The notes beneath the pieces were generated by a model. It had not been told where the DNA came from and did not search any database. It worked only from the letters and a program-made list of their open reading frames with translations. A stretch of 40,818 nt of DNA from a virus, in IMG/VR virus record IMGVR_UViG_3300037882_001635, positions 1 through 40,818 of that record. The stretch is one strand, 5' to 3'. Below, piece after piece: positions 15,317 to 23,013 of this stretch; the stretch's first letter is position 1, and the number at the start of each line of letters is the position of its first letter. A program made the position numbers and the translations under genes.

Positions 15317-17001
15317 TAGCCAAAACACGCGACTTATTGAAACTTGCGAGGCAGTACAGCCTTTGGGATAACTTTTCGGCGAAGCAAAACGGCGTTAGTG
15401 TAGGTAAGCTAGTGTTTGCAAGTGCCAAGGCTACCTTTATATTAGACCTTGCCAAGGCGATTGTGGAAAGCTTTGGTCCATGGAAATGGAATCCGACAGA
15501 CCTATGGGTACGAGTTAAACAGGCACGCATTGAGCGGATAGGTGACCTGCTGTATATCACTGGACTTTGGAAAAACTTTACAGGAGCTAACTACGCTTAC
15601 CAAGCGATTACAAACCTAGACGGTGCGTTACAGGCAGGTACATTAACTAACACGAGCTTTAAGAACATATACAGCGTACCAGCCTACTACCCTACAACCG
15701 CCGAGGTTAATAAGCTAGCACTACGTACCGTTAAGATTGGCACCCAGCGGTACGGTTACTTGCTGAAAGACACCCAGTATGTGCTACGTTACAACTATGT
15801 CGGTTCCCGCATAGCCCCTTTTTTCCCATGCAATGACAATGGAGTACCTACTTCCATGGGCAATATCGCAGCGTGGTACGACTACACACTACCCCCACGG
15901 CAGGAGGACTTTTACGATGAGTACGCCGTGAACTTTCCGAAGCTACCCAGTGATTTTGGCATGCATGTGCTAGGCGAGTATGCGTACTACTCCACGAGTG
16001 CAGGCGTAGCGTACAAGATTGGCAGTGATGGAGCACCTACAACTAATCCCACTCACACTTACGTTATCAGTGGTTACGTTACATCTTTGTTTCCTAACCA
16101 GCCTACTATCGTTGGTGTAAGTGGCAGTTATTTAGTGGGTACATTACTTTCTACTAATACGCATACGGCGAGCATAACCGCAGGTAGTGGAGTACGCACC
16201 GAGTCCGCTTTCTTGCAGGTATTGGGACTTTTTAACGCTGACATGTCGCTACATAAAGTTATCAGTACGTGCCATTACAACGCTAGCGGTGCGATTGGAA
16301 GCAATTTTAACAAGGTAATTGTGAGCAGCAAGGGTAACATCTATTGGCTCACGAATACGTGGAAGTACAGAGTGCAAGAGGTATGGGTACTGGCTACCGT
16401 TGGCTGGCGTCCTAGCGACTTTCCTAACCCGCCTGTAGGCTATTACACAAGTAGCATTAAAGACCGTATCGACTCGGGCGAGCTAGTGGAGTACAACCAA
16501 GGTGTTTGGCGATGGGGTATGCAGCAAGGAGCAGACGCCTACGTACTACAACCGTACAGCGTAATTAAAGGTTTTAATGGTGCAGGGGACGCGATACCTA
16601 GCTTCGTTTCTCCGAGCTTTGAGTACGACTACACAACGTACCCCTTCAACATTGTGACACTCGCGCCAAATGGTACAGCTAGACGTGCGGGGAGGGTAGT
16701 ACTTTCAACTCTAGACGATGACGAGGCGGGCAACTTGTACATTGCCGCCTACGGGGTGGACTTTGCCCTTTACGGGCGTTGGTATAGTAACGGTAGTGTA
16801 ATGTACCCTTATCTTGCCAAATACGCCAGAAACGGGGTACCTTTAGCGTTTGACCATGGTATTACAGGTGCTTTAACAGTGGATAGCGTGTTATGCATAG
16901 GTGACAAGGTGTACGTAGGCGGTACCCCCACGAGTGGCGAGGCGTCCCCGTTGCGTAGGCTTAACGCTGCAACTGGCGAGATAGACCCGTACGTACCTTG
17001 A
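15313..17001 (+). CDS. Tail protein with beta-propeller-like (delta-60-like) repeats
   Basis: 562 residues, rich in Tyr, Gly, Thr and Val, no membrane segment after the first helix. The last ~70 residues (LTVDSVLCIGDKVYVGG then LRRLNAATGEIDPYV) match the pattern of delta-60/DUF5122 repeats, in which a value strand is followed by a V-G-G turn and a R-L-N-x-x-G-x-x-D strand. Earlier strands such as GEYAYYSTSAGVAYKIG could be diverged blades. It is probably part of the tail tip or receptor-binding structure and precedes the fibre gene. Confidence 0.7.
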   Translation: MIAKTRDLLKLARQYSLWDNFSAKQNGVSVGKLVFASAKATFILDLAKAIVESFGPWKWNPTDLWVRVKQARIERIGDLLYITGLWKNFTGANYAYQAITNLDGALQAGTLTNTSFKNIYSVPAYYPTTAEVNKLALRTVKIGTQRYGYLLKDTQYVLRYNYVGSRIAPFFPCNDNGVPTSMGNIAAWYDYTLPPRQEDFYDEYAVNFPKLPSDFGMHVLGEYAYYSTSAGVAYKIGSDGAPTTNPTHTYVISGYVTSLFPNQPTIVGVSGSYLVGTLLSTNTHTASITAGSGVRTESAFLQVLGLFNADMSLHKVISTCHYNASGAIGSNFNKVIVSSKGNIYWLTNTWKYRVQEVWVLATVGWRPSDFPNPPVGYYTSSIKDRIDSGELVEYNQGVWRWGMQQGADAYVLQPYSVIKGFNGAGDAIPSFVSPSFEYDYTTYPFNIVTLAPNGTARRAGRVVLSTLDDDEAGNLYIAAYGVDFALYGRWYSNGSVMYPYLAKYARNGVPLAFDHGITGALTVDSVLCIGDKVYVGGTPTSGEASPLRRLNAATGEIDPYVP

Positions 17002-17017
17002 CAGTTGCAAGGTTAGT

Positions 17018-20000
17018 ATGAAGCAACAGTGGTACATCGACCCGTCCAAGAAACTATTCGTAACCAGCGAGAAAAACCCCGCCCCCGTTACTGTAAATCG
17101 TATCCCCTTTGGCAGCGTCATAGACTTAGAGTTGTTTTTCGTATCGGCTTCTAGTCCTATCTATGACTTTTTGGATTGGTCCGCTAATTTGGGTTACGAT
17201 GTTATTATCTCCGCAGGTATTATCAATGGACGTGCCACAGGTGGTACAGCTACTTTAGGTGGTTCTAGTGCGGTTAACTGCGCCGCCACGGCAGGAGAAG
17301 TACAGACAGCCTTAAACGCCGTACTTACCCCGCACGTTGTAACTGTTCGCCAAGCGGACGGCGGGTACTACGTTAAGCACAATGCCATGGGCGTACGTGC
17401 CATGCTCACGGGAGATGGTGCTAATTTAACCCCAGCGAGCGAAGTAGTAGTTCGCCCCGTTACTACGGGTGCCGTAGACGCCTACGAAGAAGTATTTATT
17501 AGCTACGAGCGTAAGCCGCTAGTCGTTGCAACTACTTTTACCAGCATTGACAATGGACGCAGGGGTACTCTTGCTTTCAATAATACGCCCCTCTACACCT
17601 ATTTAGGTACTAACAGTAGCGTAACGCTTGCGTTAACCGTTACCGTTGAAACTCCAGACGGATATGTAGACGTACCGATAAACCAAAATATTACTATTAC
17701 AGCGGGTATCTCCACAAACCCTGGTACTTCGGGTCCCTCTTACCCCTCCGCTTTGACGCTTGAGACAGCCAATAAGAACTTTATACAAAACCGTAGCGAC
17801 ATTACGGGGTTTAGCGGTACAGGTGATGAGTATTTAGATGGTATCGCAACCGTAGCCCTACAGCTTAACACTAAGCTATCTTTCGCCACGGTGGACGGTA
17901 CCGAGTACCTAGCAACGTTAAAGTTTGGCACAAATACTGAATCACTAGTCGCACCTATAATCGTCTTACCCGATGATTATAACGCCTCCACAAATGCCAA
18001 GTATTGGAAAGTTAACACCACTAAAGGTGACACAGGTGCCACAGGTGCAGCGGGTGCTGATGGCATAGACGGTGACGATGGTGCGAATGGTGCAAACGGT
18101 ACCAACGGTGATGACGGCAAGACGCTCACAGCCTCCGCAATAGACCCTGTAGGAGGAGACGGCGTAGACGGTGACGTACATATTAATACCGATACAAAAG
18201 ATGTGTTTAAGAAGACAGCTGGTACATGGGTTTTACTCGACAATATCAGTGGGGGTCCCGCAGGTGCGGCAGCCTTATTCACATCTGGGTCCACAGCACC
18301 CGCAGATATCGATGGTGAGGATGGTTACGCTTACCTACGCACAACTAACAACGACTTTTACATTAAGGTTAGCGGTTCATGGGGTAGCCCAATAGGCAAC
18401 CTCACAGGTGGCACAGGTCCCACAGGTACACGAGGTAGCAAGTGGTACAGCGGAAGCGGTGCACCTGGCACTATCAGTGGAAGTGCAGACGGCGACTTAT
18501 ATTTACGCACAAGTAACAACGCATTGTACGAAAAGGCTTCTGGTTCATGGGGCAGCCCTATTGCCAACATCAGCGGTGCAAGCGGTAACCAAATTCGCGT
18601 AGGTACTGGCGTTCCAAGTGACCTAATAGGCAGCGATGGCGACATATACATTAACGACGCAAACGGTGCGATGTACAAAAAGGCTAGTTCCACATGGGGC
18701 AGTCCGTTTTTCACAATGTCGATGAGTGGCGGGACCTGGGGAAGTATCACAGGTACACTATCCGCACAAACCGACTTACAGTCAGCCTTAAACGCAAAGG
18801 CTGCAACCTCACACACGCACGTTATGGCAGACGTTACAGACGCTGGCAATGCAGCCACGAAGAATGTGGGTACAACAGCGGGTACCGTAGCCGCTGGCGA
18901 TGACTCCCGTTTTAGTACAACGGCGGGTGACATCTCCACGCACATTGCCGACACCGCAAACCCACATGCAGTAACTAAAACACACGTCGGACTAAGCAAC
19001 GTTACAAATGACGCACAGCTTAAGTTAGCTGACGCTGGCAATGCCGCTACGAAAAACGTAGGTACAACAGCAGGCACCGTAGCCGCTGGCGATGACGGAC
19101 GTTTCACGGACACACGTACGCCCACGGATAACACGGTATCCACGGCTAAGGTAGTCGCTAACGCTATTACTAATGCCAAGCTTGCACAGATGGCTAACTA
19201 CACGATTAAGGGACGTTACACAGCCTCCACGGGTGACGCAGAGGACCTTACACCCGCACAAGCGCGTGCCGTACTGTCGCTTGATATTGAGTGGTTATCC
19301 GCAAACCGTACCGTATACGTTGCCACTACGGGTAACGATACAACGGGTGACGGCACCGTAGGTACACCATGGCTGACGATTCAATACGCACTAAATAAAC
19401 TTTCTAAAATCCATCTTAACGGATATACATATACCGTATCGATTGCAAATGGTACCTACACCACGCAGGCTATTACACTTGTTGACCCTGTAGGTTACGG
19501 GGCAGGCGGACGTACGGTGATTAAAGGCGGTAGTGGTACAGCGTCCGATGTTATACTTACAGGAGATAACGTTTCTACGGCGATTTATTCTTACTTCGTA
19601 AATAATTACACGATACAAGACGTAACGATTCGTCAAACAGGTACTACGGCTGATTGCATACAGATTGTTTCAAGCTTCGGTATTTGGTACTCAAATATAC
19701 GCTTCGGGCAGGGTAACGTACAACTACGCGTTACGCAAAACAGCGTGGCACAACAAACCGGCAATTGTGAGAGTTATGAAAACGCACAACGTTGGGTGTA
19801 CGTAGACGCCCGCTCTTACCTAGTACTTGCCTACCTCACAGCTTTCGGTACACGCACGTACTCCTCACCTGTTGTAGGTGCTAACGATGGAAGCCGCATT
19901 TGGGCTGGCTCTATGACTAAGAGCGGTACTGTCACAGGTGCAAGGTACATTGCTACTGGACTAGCCATGATAGACACGAACGGTGGCGGGGCAAGCTTCT

Positions 20001-20056
20001 TACCGGGTGGAAGTGCGGGCAGCGTAGGTACAACTCCCCCTGGTTACTATTTCTAA
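17018..20056 (+). CDS. Tail fibre/tailspike with collagen-like and beta-helix regions
   Basis: 1012 residues. The first ~110 resemble the N-terminal attachment region of BppU-type fibres. A Gly-X-Y collagen-like run lies near 331-363 (TGATGAAGADGIDGDDGANG). Then come four copies of a ~50-residue unit built on Y-L-R-T-x-N-x-x-Y-x-K-x-S-G-S-W-G-S-P (about 385-570), two copies of DAGNAATKNVGTTAGTVAAG (about 607 and 672), and from ~770 a right-handed beta-helix start (TVYVATTGNDTTGDGTVGTP) as in pectate-lyase-like tailspikes. The C-terminal part may bind or cleave a surface polysaccharide; catalytic residues are not identified. Confidence 0.88.
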   Translation: MKQQWYIDPSKKLFVTSEKNPAPVTVNRIPFGSVIDLELFFVSASSPIYDFLDWSANLGYDVIISAGIINGRATGGTATLGGSSAVNCAATAGEVQTALNAVLTPHVVTVRQADGGYYVKHNAMGVRAMLTGDGANLTPASEVVVRPVTTGAVDAYEEVFISYERKPLVVATTFTSIDNGRRGTLAFNNTPLYTYLGTNSSVTLALTVTVETPDGYVDVPINQNITITAGISTNPGTSGPSYPSALTLETANKNFIQNRSDITGFSGTGDEYLDGIATVALQLNTKLSFATVDGTEYLATLKFGTNTESLVAPIIVLPDDYNASTNAKYWKVNTTKGDTGATGAAGADGIDGDDGANGANGTNGDDGKTLTASAIDPVGGDGVDGDVHINTDTKDVFKKTAGTWVLLDNISGGPAGAAALFTSGSTAPADIDGEDGYAYLRTTNNDFYIKVSGSWGSPIGNLTGGTGPTGTRGSKWYSGSGAPGTISGSADGDLYLRTSNNALYEKASGSWGSPIANISGASGNQIRVGTGVPSDLIGSDGDIYINDANGAMYKKASSTWGSPFFTMSMSGGTWGSITGTLSAQTDLQSALNAKAATSHTHVMADVTDAGNAATKNVGTTAGTVAAGDDSRFSTTAGDISTHIADTANPHAVTKTHVGLSNVTNDAQLKLADAGNAATKNVGTTAGTVAAGDDGRFTDTRTPTDNTVSTAKVVANAITNAKLAQMANYTIKGRYTASTGDAEDLTPAQARAVLSLDIEWLSANRTVYVATTGNDTTGDGTVGTPWLTIQYALNKLSKIHLNGYTYTVSIANGTYTTQAITLVDPVGYGAGGRTVIKGGSGTASDVILTGDNVSTAIYSYFVNNYTIQDVTIRQTGTTADCIQIVSSFGIWYSNIRFGQGNVQLRVTQNSVAQQTGNCESYENAQRWVYVDARSYLVLAYLTAFGTRTYSSPVVGANDGSRIWAGSMTKSGTVTGARYIATGLAMIDTNGGGASFLPGGSAGSVGTTPPGYYF

Positions 20057-20061
20057 ACTTT

Positions 20062-20328
20062 ATGGACTACTTAGCATACATAACATCACTTGCACCTGGC
20101 GTAACTTTCGAGGGACGAGACTTAGTCGCAGCTTTCCCCACAGACTGCTTCGAGTACGCCTCCACAGACTCACATATTGTCGAGCTACGTGCAGCCCGTA
20201 CAGCCGTTGCCACTGCACTGGACACGGGGTTAATTGATGAGGGACAAGGAGTCATATATGGACTATGCGACCCTGCACAAACTCACTGGGTAAACATATT
20301 CGCGGGGAGGACATTCGTACGCATTTGA
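20062..20328 (+). CDS. Hypothetical protein after the fibre gene (88 aa)
   Basis: Starts 5 nt after the fibre stop. Contains a helix ELRAARTAVATALDTGL and a C-terminal strand HWVNIFAGRTFVRI. No signal or membrane segment. Position suggests a fibre-assembly chaperone or a lysis-region gene; nothing in it looks like a muralytic enzyme. Confidence 0.7.
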   Translation: MDYLAYITSLAPGVTFEGRDLVAAFPTDCFEYASTDSHIVELRAARTAVATALDTGLIDEGQGVIYGLCDPAQTHWVNIFAGRTFVRI

Positions 20329-20343
20329 CGTACGTGATTTTAT

Positions 20344-20562
20344 ATGCACCAGATAAAGATACTAGCCGCGTCTATTACAGCCGTCTCGTCCAGCAGTTAC
20401 ACACTTTTTGAATTAGCCATTAAAGGTACTACAGGCATGCTGGGCTTAGGTGCAGGCGTGTTGGGATTCGCCGCAGGGTACTATGCTTTTCGCTCCGCAA
20501 AAAAGCGTGACGCTAATGAGGATTTACAGCGTGAGATACTGTTAAAGCAGTTAAACAAATGA
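20344..20562 (+). CDS. Holin-like small membrane protein (72 aa)
   Basis: One clear hydrophobic segment (GMLGLGAGVLGFAAGYYAF, about 31-50) preceded by a weaker Ser-rich N-terminal hydrophobic stretch and followed by a charged cytoplasmic tail (RSAKKRDANEDLQREILLKQL). Size, topology and position just before a spanin-like gene fit a holin. The stop overlaps the spanin start by 4 nt. No dual-start motif is obvious. Confidence 0.6.
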   Translation: MHQIKILAASITAVSSSSYTLFELAIKGTTGMLGLGAGVLGFAAGYYAFRSAKKRDANEDLQREILLKQLNK

Positions 20563-21278
20563 AGCTTAACTTACTACTAATCTGTACTTTATTTTTACTT
20601 ACGGGCTGCGTGAGTACAGGCGTTACGGGTACTAAGTGGTACAACCCGTCTACGTGGTTTACCTCGTCAGTTGCGCGCAAGGTTGAAAAGTTAGAAGTAC
20701 GTGAGGAGAAGCAAGAAGACGGATTATTGAAAGCTGCACAGACAGAGTCCCACAAAACACAAATCGCGTTGACCAAAGCGAAATACGGCGACCCTGCCGT
20801 GGATGTTGCACGGCGTACAAATAACAACGCTGTATCCGCACTAGACGCTGCACTAGGCGTCCCCACCACAGGCGAGACCAGAGCGAACGTTGCACTTGTC
20901 GAGGGACTAATTGCAAAGACAGTGGAAGCGGAGAAAGCCCAAGCTAAAGCCGAGGGTAAGTTGGATGTTTTAAGCGAGCAATTAAAAGCCACGCAGGCTG
21001 CACTTGTCGCAATGAGTGACGACCGCAAAGCCGAAGCTGCGAAAAATGCGAGCCTTGCAAATGAGTTAAAAAATCTGTACTTTGGAGTGTACGCACTTGT
21101 ACTACTGGCAATCATTGCAGCGGTGCTGTACGTAGTCTATTGGATTCGATTTAAAGGACTTCTAGGCGTAATGGGTACACTCGTCAAGGATCGCCCAGAT
21201 GTGGTCACAGATTTAGACGGTGCCATTGCTAGCAGTACTGGCGTTGCAAGGATTATACGTACATTAAGGCACAAATGA
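20559..21278 (+). CDS. Lipobox protein with C-terminal membrane helix: unimolecular spanin candidate
   Basis: 239 residues. Signal peptide with lipobox LTGC, acylated Cys at 17, so the N-terminus should sit in the outer membrane. Residues ~40-170 are an Ala/Glu/Lys-rich coiled coil. A strong transmembrane helix at about 173-196 (YFGVYALVLLAIIAAVLYVVYW) would be in the inner membrane, leaving ~43 residues in the cytoplasm. Lipobox at one end and transmembrane helix at the other is the architecture of T1 gp11-type u-spanins, which fuse the two membranes at lysis. The long coiled coil and the cytoplasmic tail are larger than in T1. It implies a host with an outer membrane. Confidence 0.7.
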   Translation: MKLNLLLICTLFLLTGCVSTGVTGTKWYNPSTWFTSSVARKVEKLEVREEKQEDGLLKAAQTESHKTQIALTKAKYGDPAVDVARRTNNNAVSALDAALGVPTTGETRANVALVEGLIAKTVEAEKAQAKAEGKLDVLSEQLKATQAALVAMSDDRKAEAAKNASLANELKNLYFGVYALVLLAIIAAVLYVVYWIRFKGLLGVMGTLVKDRPDVVTDLDGAIASSTGVARIIRTLRHK

Positions 21279-21391
21279 AAACGGCAACGCTACTAGTACT
21301 CATGCTAGTATGCCATCCGCTAGCCTCTCTAATCGCTTTCTACCTATGGTGGCGGTGGGTTTTTAGACCAGCTCACTTAGCCAGTCATTGA
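21275..21391 (+). CDS. Small membrane peptide (38 aa)
   Basis: An ATG inside the spanin stop (ATGA at 21275-21278) opens MKTATLLVLM and a hydrophobic segment up to about residue 28, with W-W-R-W at its end and a short basic tail. It runs 29 nt into the 3' end of the convergent gene at 21363. The coupling supports it being real. It could be an accessory lysis peptide (antiholin or Rz1-like without a lipobox). Confidence 0.5.
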   Translation: MKTATLLVLMLVCHPLASLIAFYLWWRWVFRPAHLASH

Positions 21392-21635
21392 AGTTCTTGT
21401 CCCATGGTCCCAGCGGTTCGCCATTTGGTGCGGTTAGGGGTACGTTGTCTTTTACGTAGGGTAACGCCTCGTTGAAGAAATCGCCAAATCTCGTGGAGAA
21501 TACACGCCCGCCCTGGTAGTGCCTGCAAAAATCCATCTTTGCGTCACAGTACGCTTTCGCCTTATTATCAGCTGAATTAATTGCAAGCTGCGTACGCTCC
21601 ATGTGGGCTATTACATCTATACGTTTGTGTCTCAT
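21363..21635 (-). CDS. Hypothetical protein, third gene of small minus operon (90 aa)
   Basis: Begins MRHKRIDVIAHMERTQLA, soluble and charged, with Cys at the YCDAKMDFCRHY stretch. One nt separates it from the stop of the two-helix membrane gene upstream. Convergent with the lysis genes and overlapping the 38-aa peptide. Function unknown. A TTG-initiated longer form from 21644 is possible but the ATG is better placed. Confidence 0.65.
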   Translation of the reverse strand: MRHKRIDVIAHMERTQLAINSADNKAKAYCDAKMDFCRHYQGGRVFSTRFGDFFNEALPYVKDNVPLTAPNGEPLGPWDKNFNDWLSELV

Positions 21636-21636
21636 G

Positions 21637-21804
21637 TTATCCAAAAAGTCCCACGGCTACCACGATTACCACGTTGATGGCTGTACACACTAGCAGTCCT
21701 TTCAGGTTGCGGTCTATTGCGTAGCAGATAAAGCGAAATGACGACAAGGCGAGTACTAGCAGTACTGCAAGCTGTAGGGCTTCGGTGGGATTAAGAGTGT
21801 TCAT
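21637..21804 (-). CDS. Small two-helix membrane protein (55 aa)
   Basis: Starts MNTLNPTEALQLAVLLVLAL at 21804, inside the stop of the preceding gene (ATGA), and ends ...VVIVVAVGLFG. Two hydrophobic helices (about 10-27 and 37-53) are joined by a basic loop with RNLKG. Tight coupling on both sides supports it. With its neighbours it could form a membrane-acting accessory such as superinfection exclusion, which is a guess. Confidence 0.6.
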   Translation of the reverse strand: MNTLNPTEALQLAVLLVLALSSFRFICYAIDRNLKGLLVCTAINVVIVVAVGLFG

Positions 21805-21977
21805 GGTTCAATTTGTTCGCAGCATGTGCAATGTAACTTTCCGTCTTCGCCCCAAGTTGCGTTCTTGTGCCGTGACGCCATGTCGGATAGTACTAGCTGA
21901 CCATATAAGGCAAGACACATGGATACAATTAGAAAGGCTAGCAAGAGTTCAGGTGCCCTGCTTGTTGGTTGTTGCAT
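21801..21977 (-). CDS. Small membrane protein with C-terminal Cys cluster (58 aa)
   Basis: Starts MQQPTSRAPELLLAFLIVSM at 21977, set by a TATAAT box 6 nt upstream. One membrane helix (about 11-33), then a soluble tail ending with K-L-H-C-T-C-C, a possible metal or heme site. First gene of a three-gene minus operon that faces the lysis genes and is divergent from 22035. Confidence 0.6.
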   Translation of the reverse strand: MQQPTSRAPELLLAFLIVSMCLALYGQLVLSDMASRHKNATWGEDGKLHCTCCEQIEP

Positions 21978-21983
21978 GTACCT

Positions 21984-22025
21984 ATTATACCACACGTACG
22001 CCGCATGCTGTACATCGTGTATAAT
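21984..22025. promoter_or_regulatory. Divergent leaderless promoter pair
   Basis: On minus, TATAAT (21984-21989, read as ATTATA on plus) is 6 nt from the start at 21977. On plus, TATAAT (22020-22025) is 9 nt from the start at 22035. Thirty bases separate the two -10 boxes, so polymerases would compete. No TTGACA-like -35 is seen for either. Confidence 0.65.
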
Positions 22026-22034
22026 ATGGGTACT

Positions 22035-22229
22035 ATGCTAACCTTACTTGCCGTCACTATCACATGCCCAGCGTGGGTGCTACTCCTCCTGCTCACCGTA
22101 CTAATAATGGGGCGTGTCGTATGGTGTGCCAGCGAAGACAACAGTGTAATAGGAGACTATTTTACTTTCTTACTTGGAATTATTTTGTGTTTGTTACTGT
22201 GGGTTGTGTACTTTGCATTTTTCAAGTAA
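22035..22229 (+). CDS. Small two-helix membrane protein (64 aa)
   Basis: From MLTLLAVTITCPAWVLLLLL, hydrophobic helix about 3-28, a charged loop (CASEDNSVIGDY), and a second helix (FTFLLGIILCLLLWVVYFAFF). Start placed at 22035 by the -10 box 9 nt upstream; the in-frame ATG at 22026 overlaps that promoter. The stop lies within the left arm of a large inverted repeat. Divergent from the three-gene minus operon, so the two units may be co-regulated. Function unknown. Confidence 0.65.
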   Translation: MLTLLAVTITCPAWVLLLLLTVLIMGRVVWCASEDNSVIGDYFTFLLGIILCLLLWVVYFAFFK

Positions 22230-22313
22230 CGGCGACCTAGCGTAGACAGCTGTGTACGTCTATCTATTCGATTTAGAGACGTACCATTTGGCAATAGTGA
22301 CGCGTCGCCGTTA
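22227..22313. repeat. Nested inverted repeat
   Basis: Outer arms TAACGGCGAC (22227-22236) and GTCGCCGTTA (22304-22313) pair over 10 bp. Inside, GTACGTCT (22254-22261) pairs with AGACGTAC (22277-22284). There is no T-tract, so it is not an ordinary terminator. It lies between convergent genes and could be a structured RNA end or a protein-binding cruciform. Confidence 0.7.
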
Positions 22314-22314
22314 A

Positions 22315-22491
22315 ACAGCGGTGGGCGTTCACGGACGCTTCCGCTACTCGCCTTCGTTTCGTTCGCAGCTCTCTACACTGCGTCTCCGTTGCTCACCGAC
22401 CGTTCACGTCACGTTCGTCACGCAGACGTTTCCGTGGCTACGCTACTCAACGACTGCAAAGCTTCCTCACGTACCACACCAATAAAGGTTT
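22315..22491. other. Non-coding quasi-repetitive, CG-step-rich stretch
   Basis: About 175 bases with no gene, built from recurring short words such as CGTTCAC, CGTTCG, CGCTACTC and CGTCACG, unlike the rest of the genome. CGGTGGGC (near 22320) can pair with GCTCACCG (near 22393) with one G-U, enclosing GACGC/GCGTC. Together with the nested repeat at 22227 it gives 260 bases of structured DNA between convergent genes. Confidence 0.55.
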
Positions 22492-23013
22492 TTAGATATC
22501 GTCCGCTACGCTCTTTGCTTCTTCTAAATCTATCTGCTGTATAACTTGCTTAACCATATACTTCTCCACATCGCTACGTGGCTCTATACCTGCTTTCGTG
22601 GCAAGTACTAGTACTTTATGTAGGTCCGCAAGCTCGCAGTAGTACTCGCCATCGTGTTCGCTGCAAGCCACTAGCAGTTTTAGTTGTTTATATATTCTAA
22701 AAAGTAGTCCTTTTCTAGCGCTCATAATTACCCAGTCTCTCGCTGGCACGTAATACTTTGGCTCTTTCATCTCGTGCGAAAGTACTAACGCTACGAAGTC
22801 TTTCTCGTCCAGCGTTTGTGCACGTACGCCTTTAAGTTCACATGCACGTATCAGTCTTATTAAATCTTCCGTGTCTAGCTCCAAGCCTCCATCTGCTCCA
22901 CGTCCCTGTACAAGTGAGTTCTTGACGTAGTGTTCGACAGTAGCCATGCGCTCAAGTAAAGGTTCTAGCACATCCAGTGCGTCACCTGGAACATATATAA
23001 CGTTTCTTAGCAT
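22492..23013 (-). CDS. Hypothetical protein co-transcribed with integrase (173 aa)
   Basis: The ATG at 23013 overlaps the integrase stop (ATGCTAA), so it is coupled to int. Mostly helical; contains LEPLLERMATVEHYVKNSL, DLIRLIRACELKG and near the end MVKQVIQQIDLEEAKSV. No HTH or membrane segment evident. Coupling to int suggests a role in recombination or lysogeny, but no homologue is recognised. Confidence 0.75.
   Translation of the reverse strand: MLRNVIYVPGDALDVLEPLLERMATVEHYVKNSLVQGRGADGGLELDTEDLIRLIRACELKGVRAQTLDEKDFVALVLSHEMKEPKYYVPARDWVIMSARKGLLFRIYKQLKLLVACSEHDGEYYCELADLHKVLVLATKAGIEPRSDVEKYMVKQVIQQIDLEEAKSVADDI

Noticed and set aside
18358-19179. 273-codon minus frame inside the tail fibre gene
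   Set aside because: Shadow of the repeated fibre units; Val/Pro/Ala repeats mirror the Gly/Thr/Ala repeats on the other strand.
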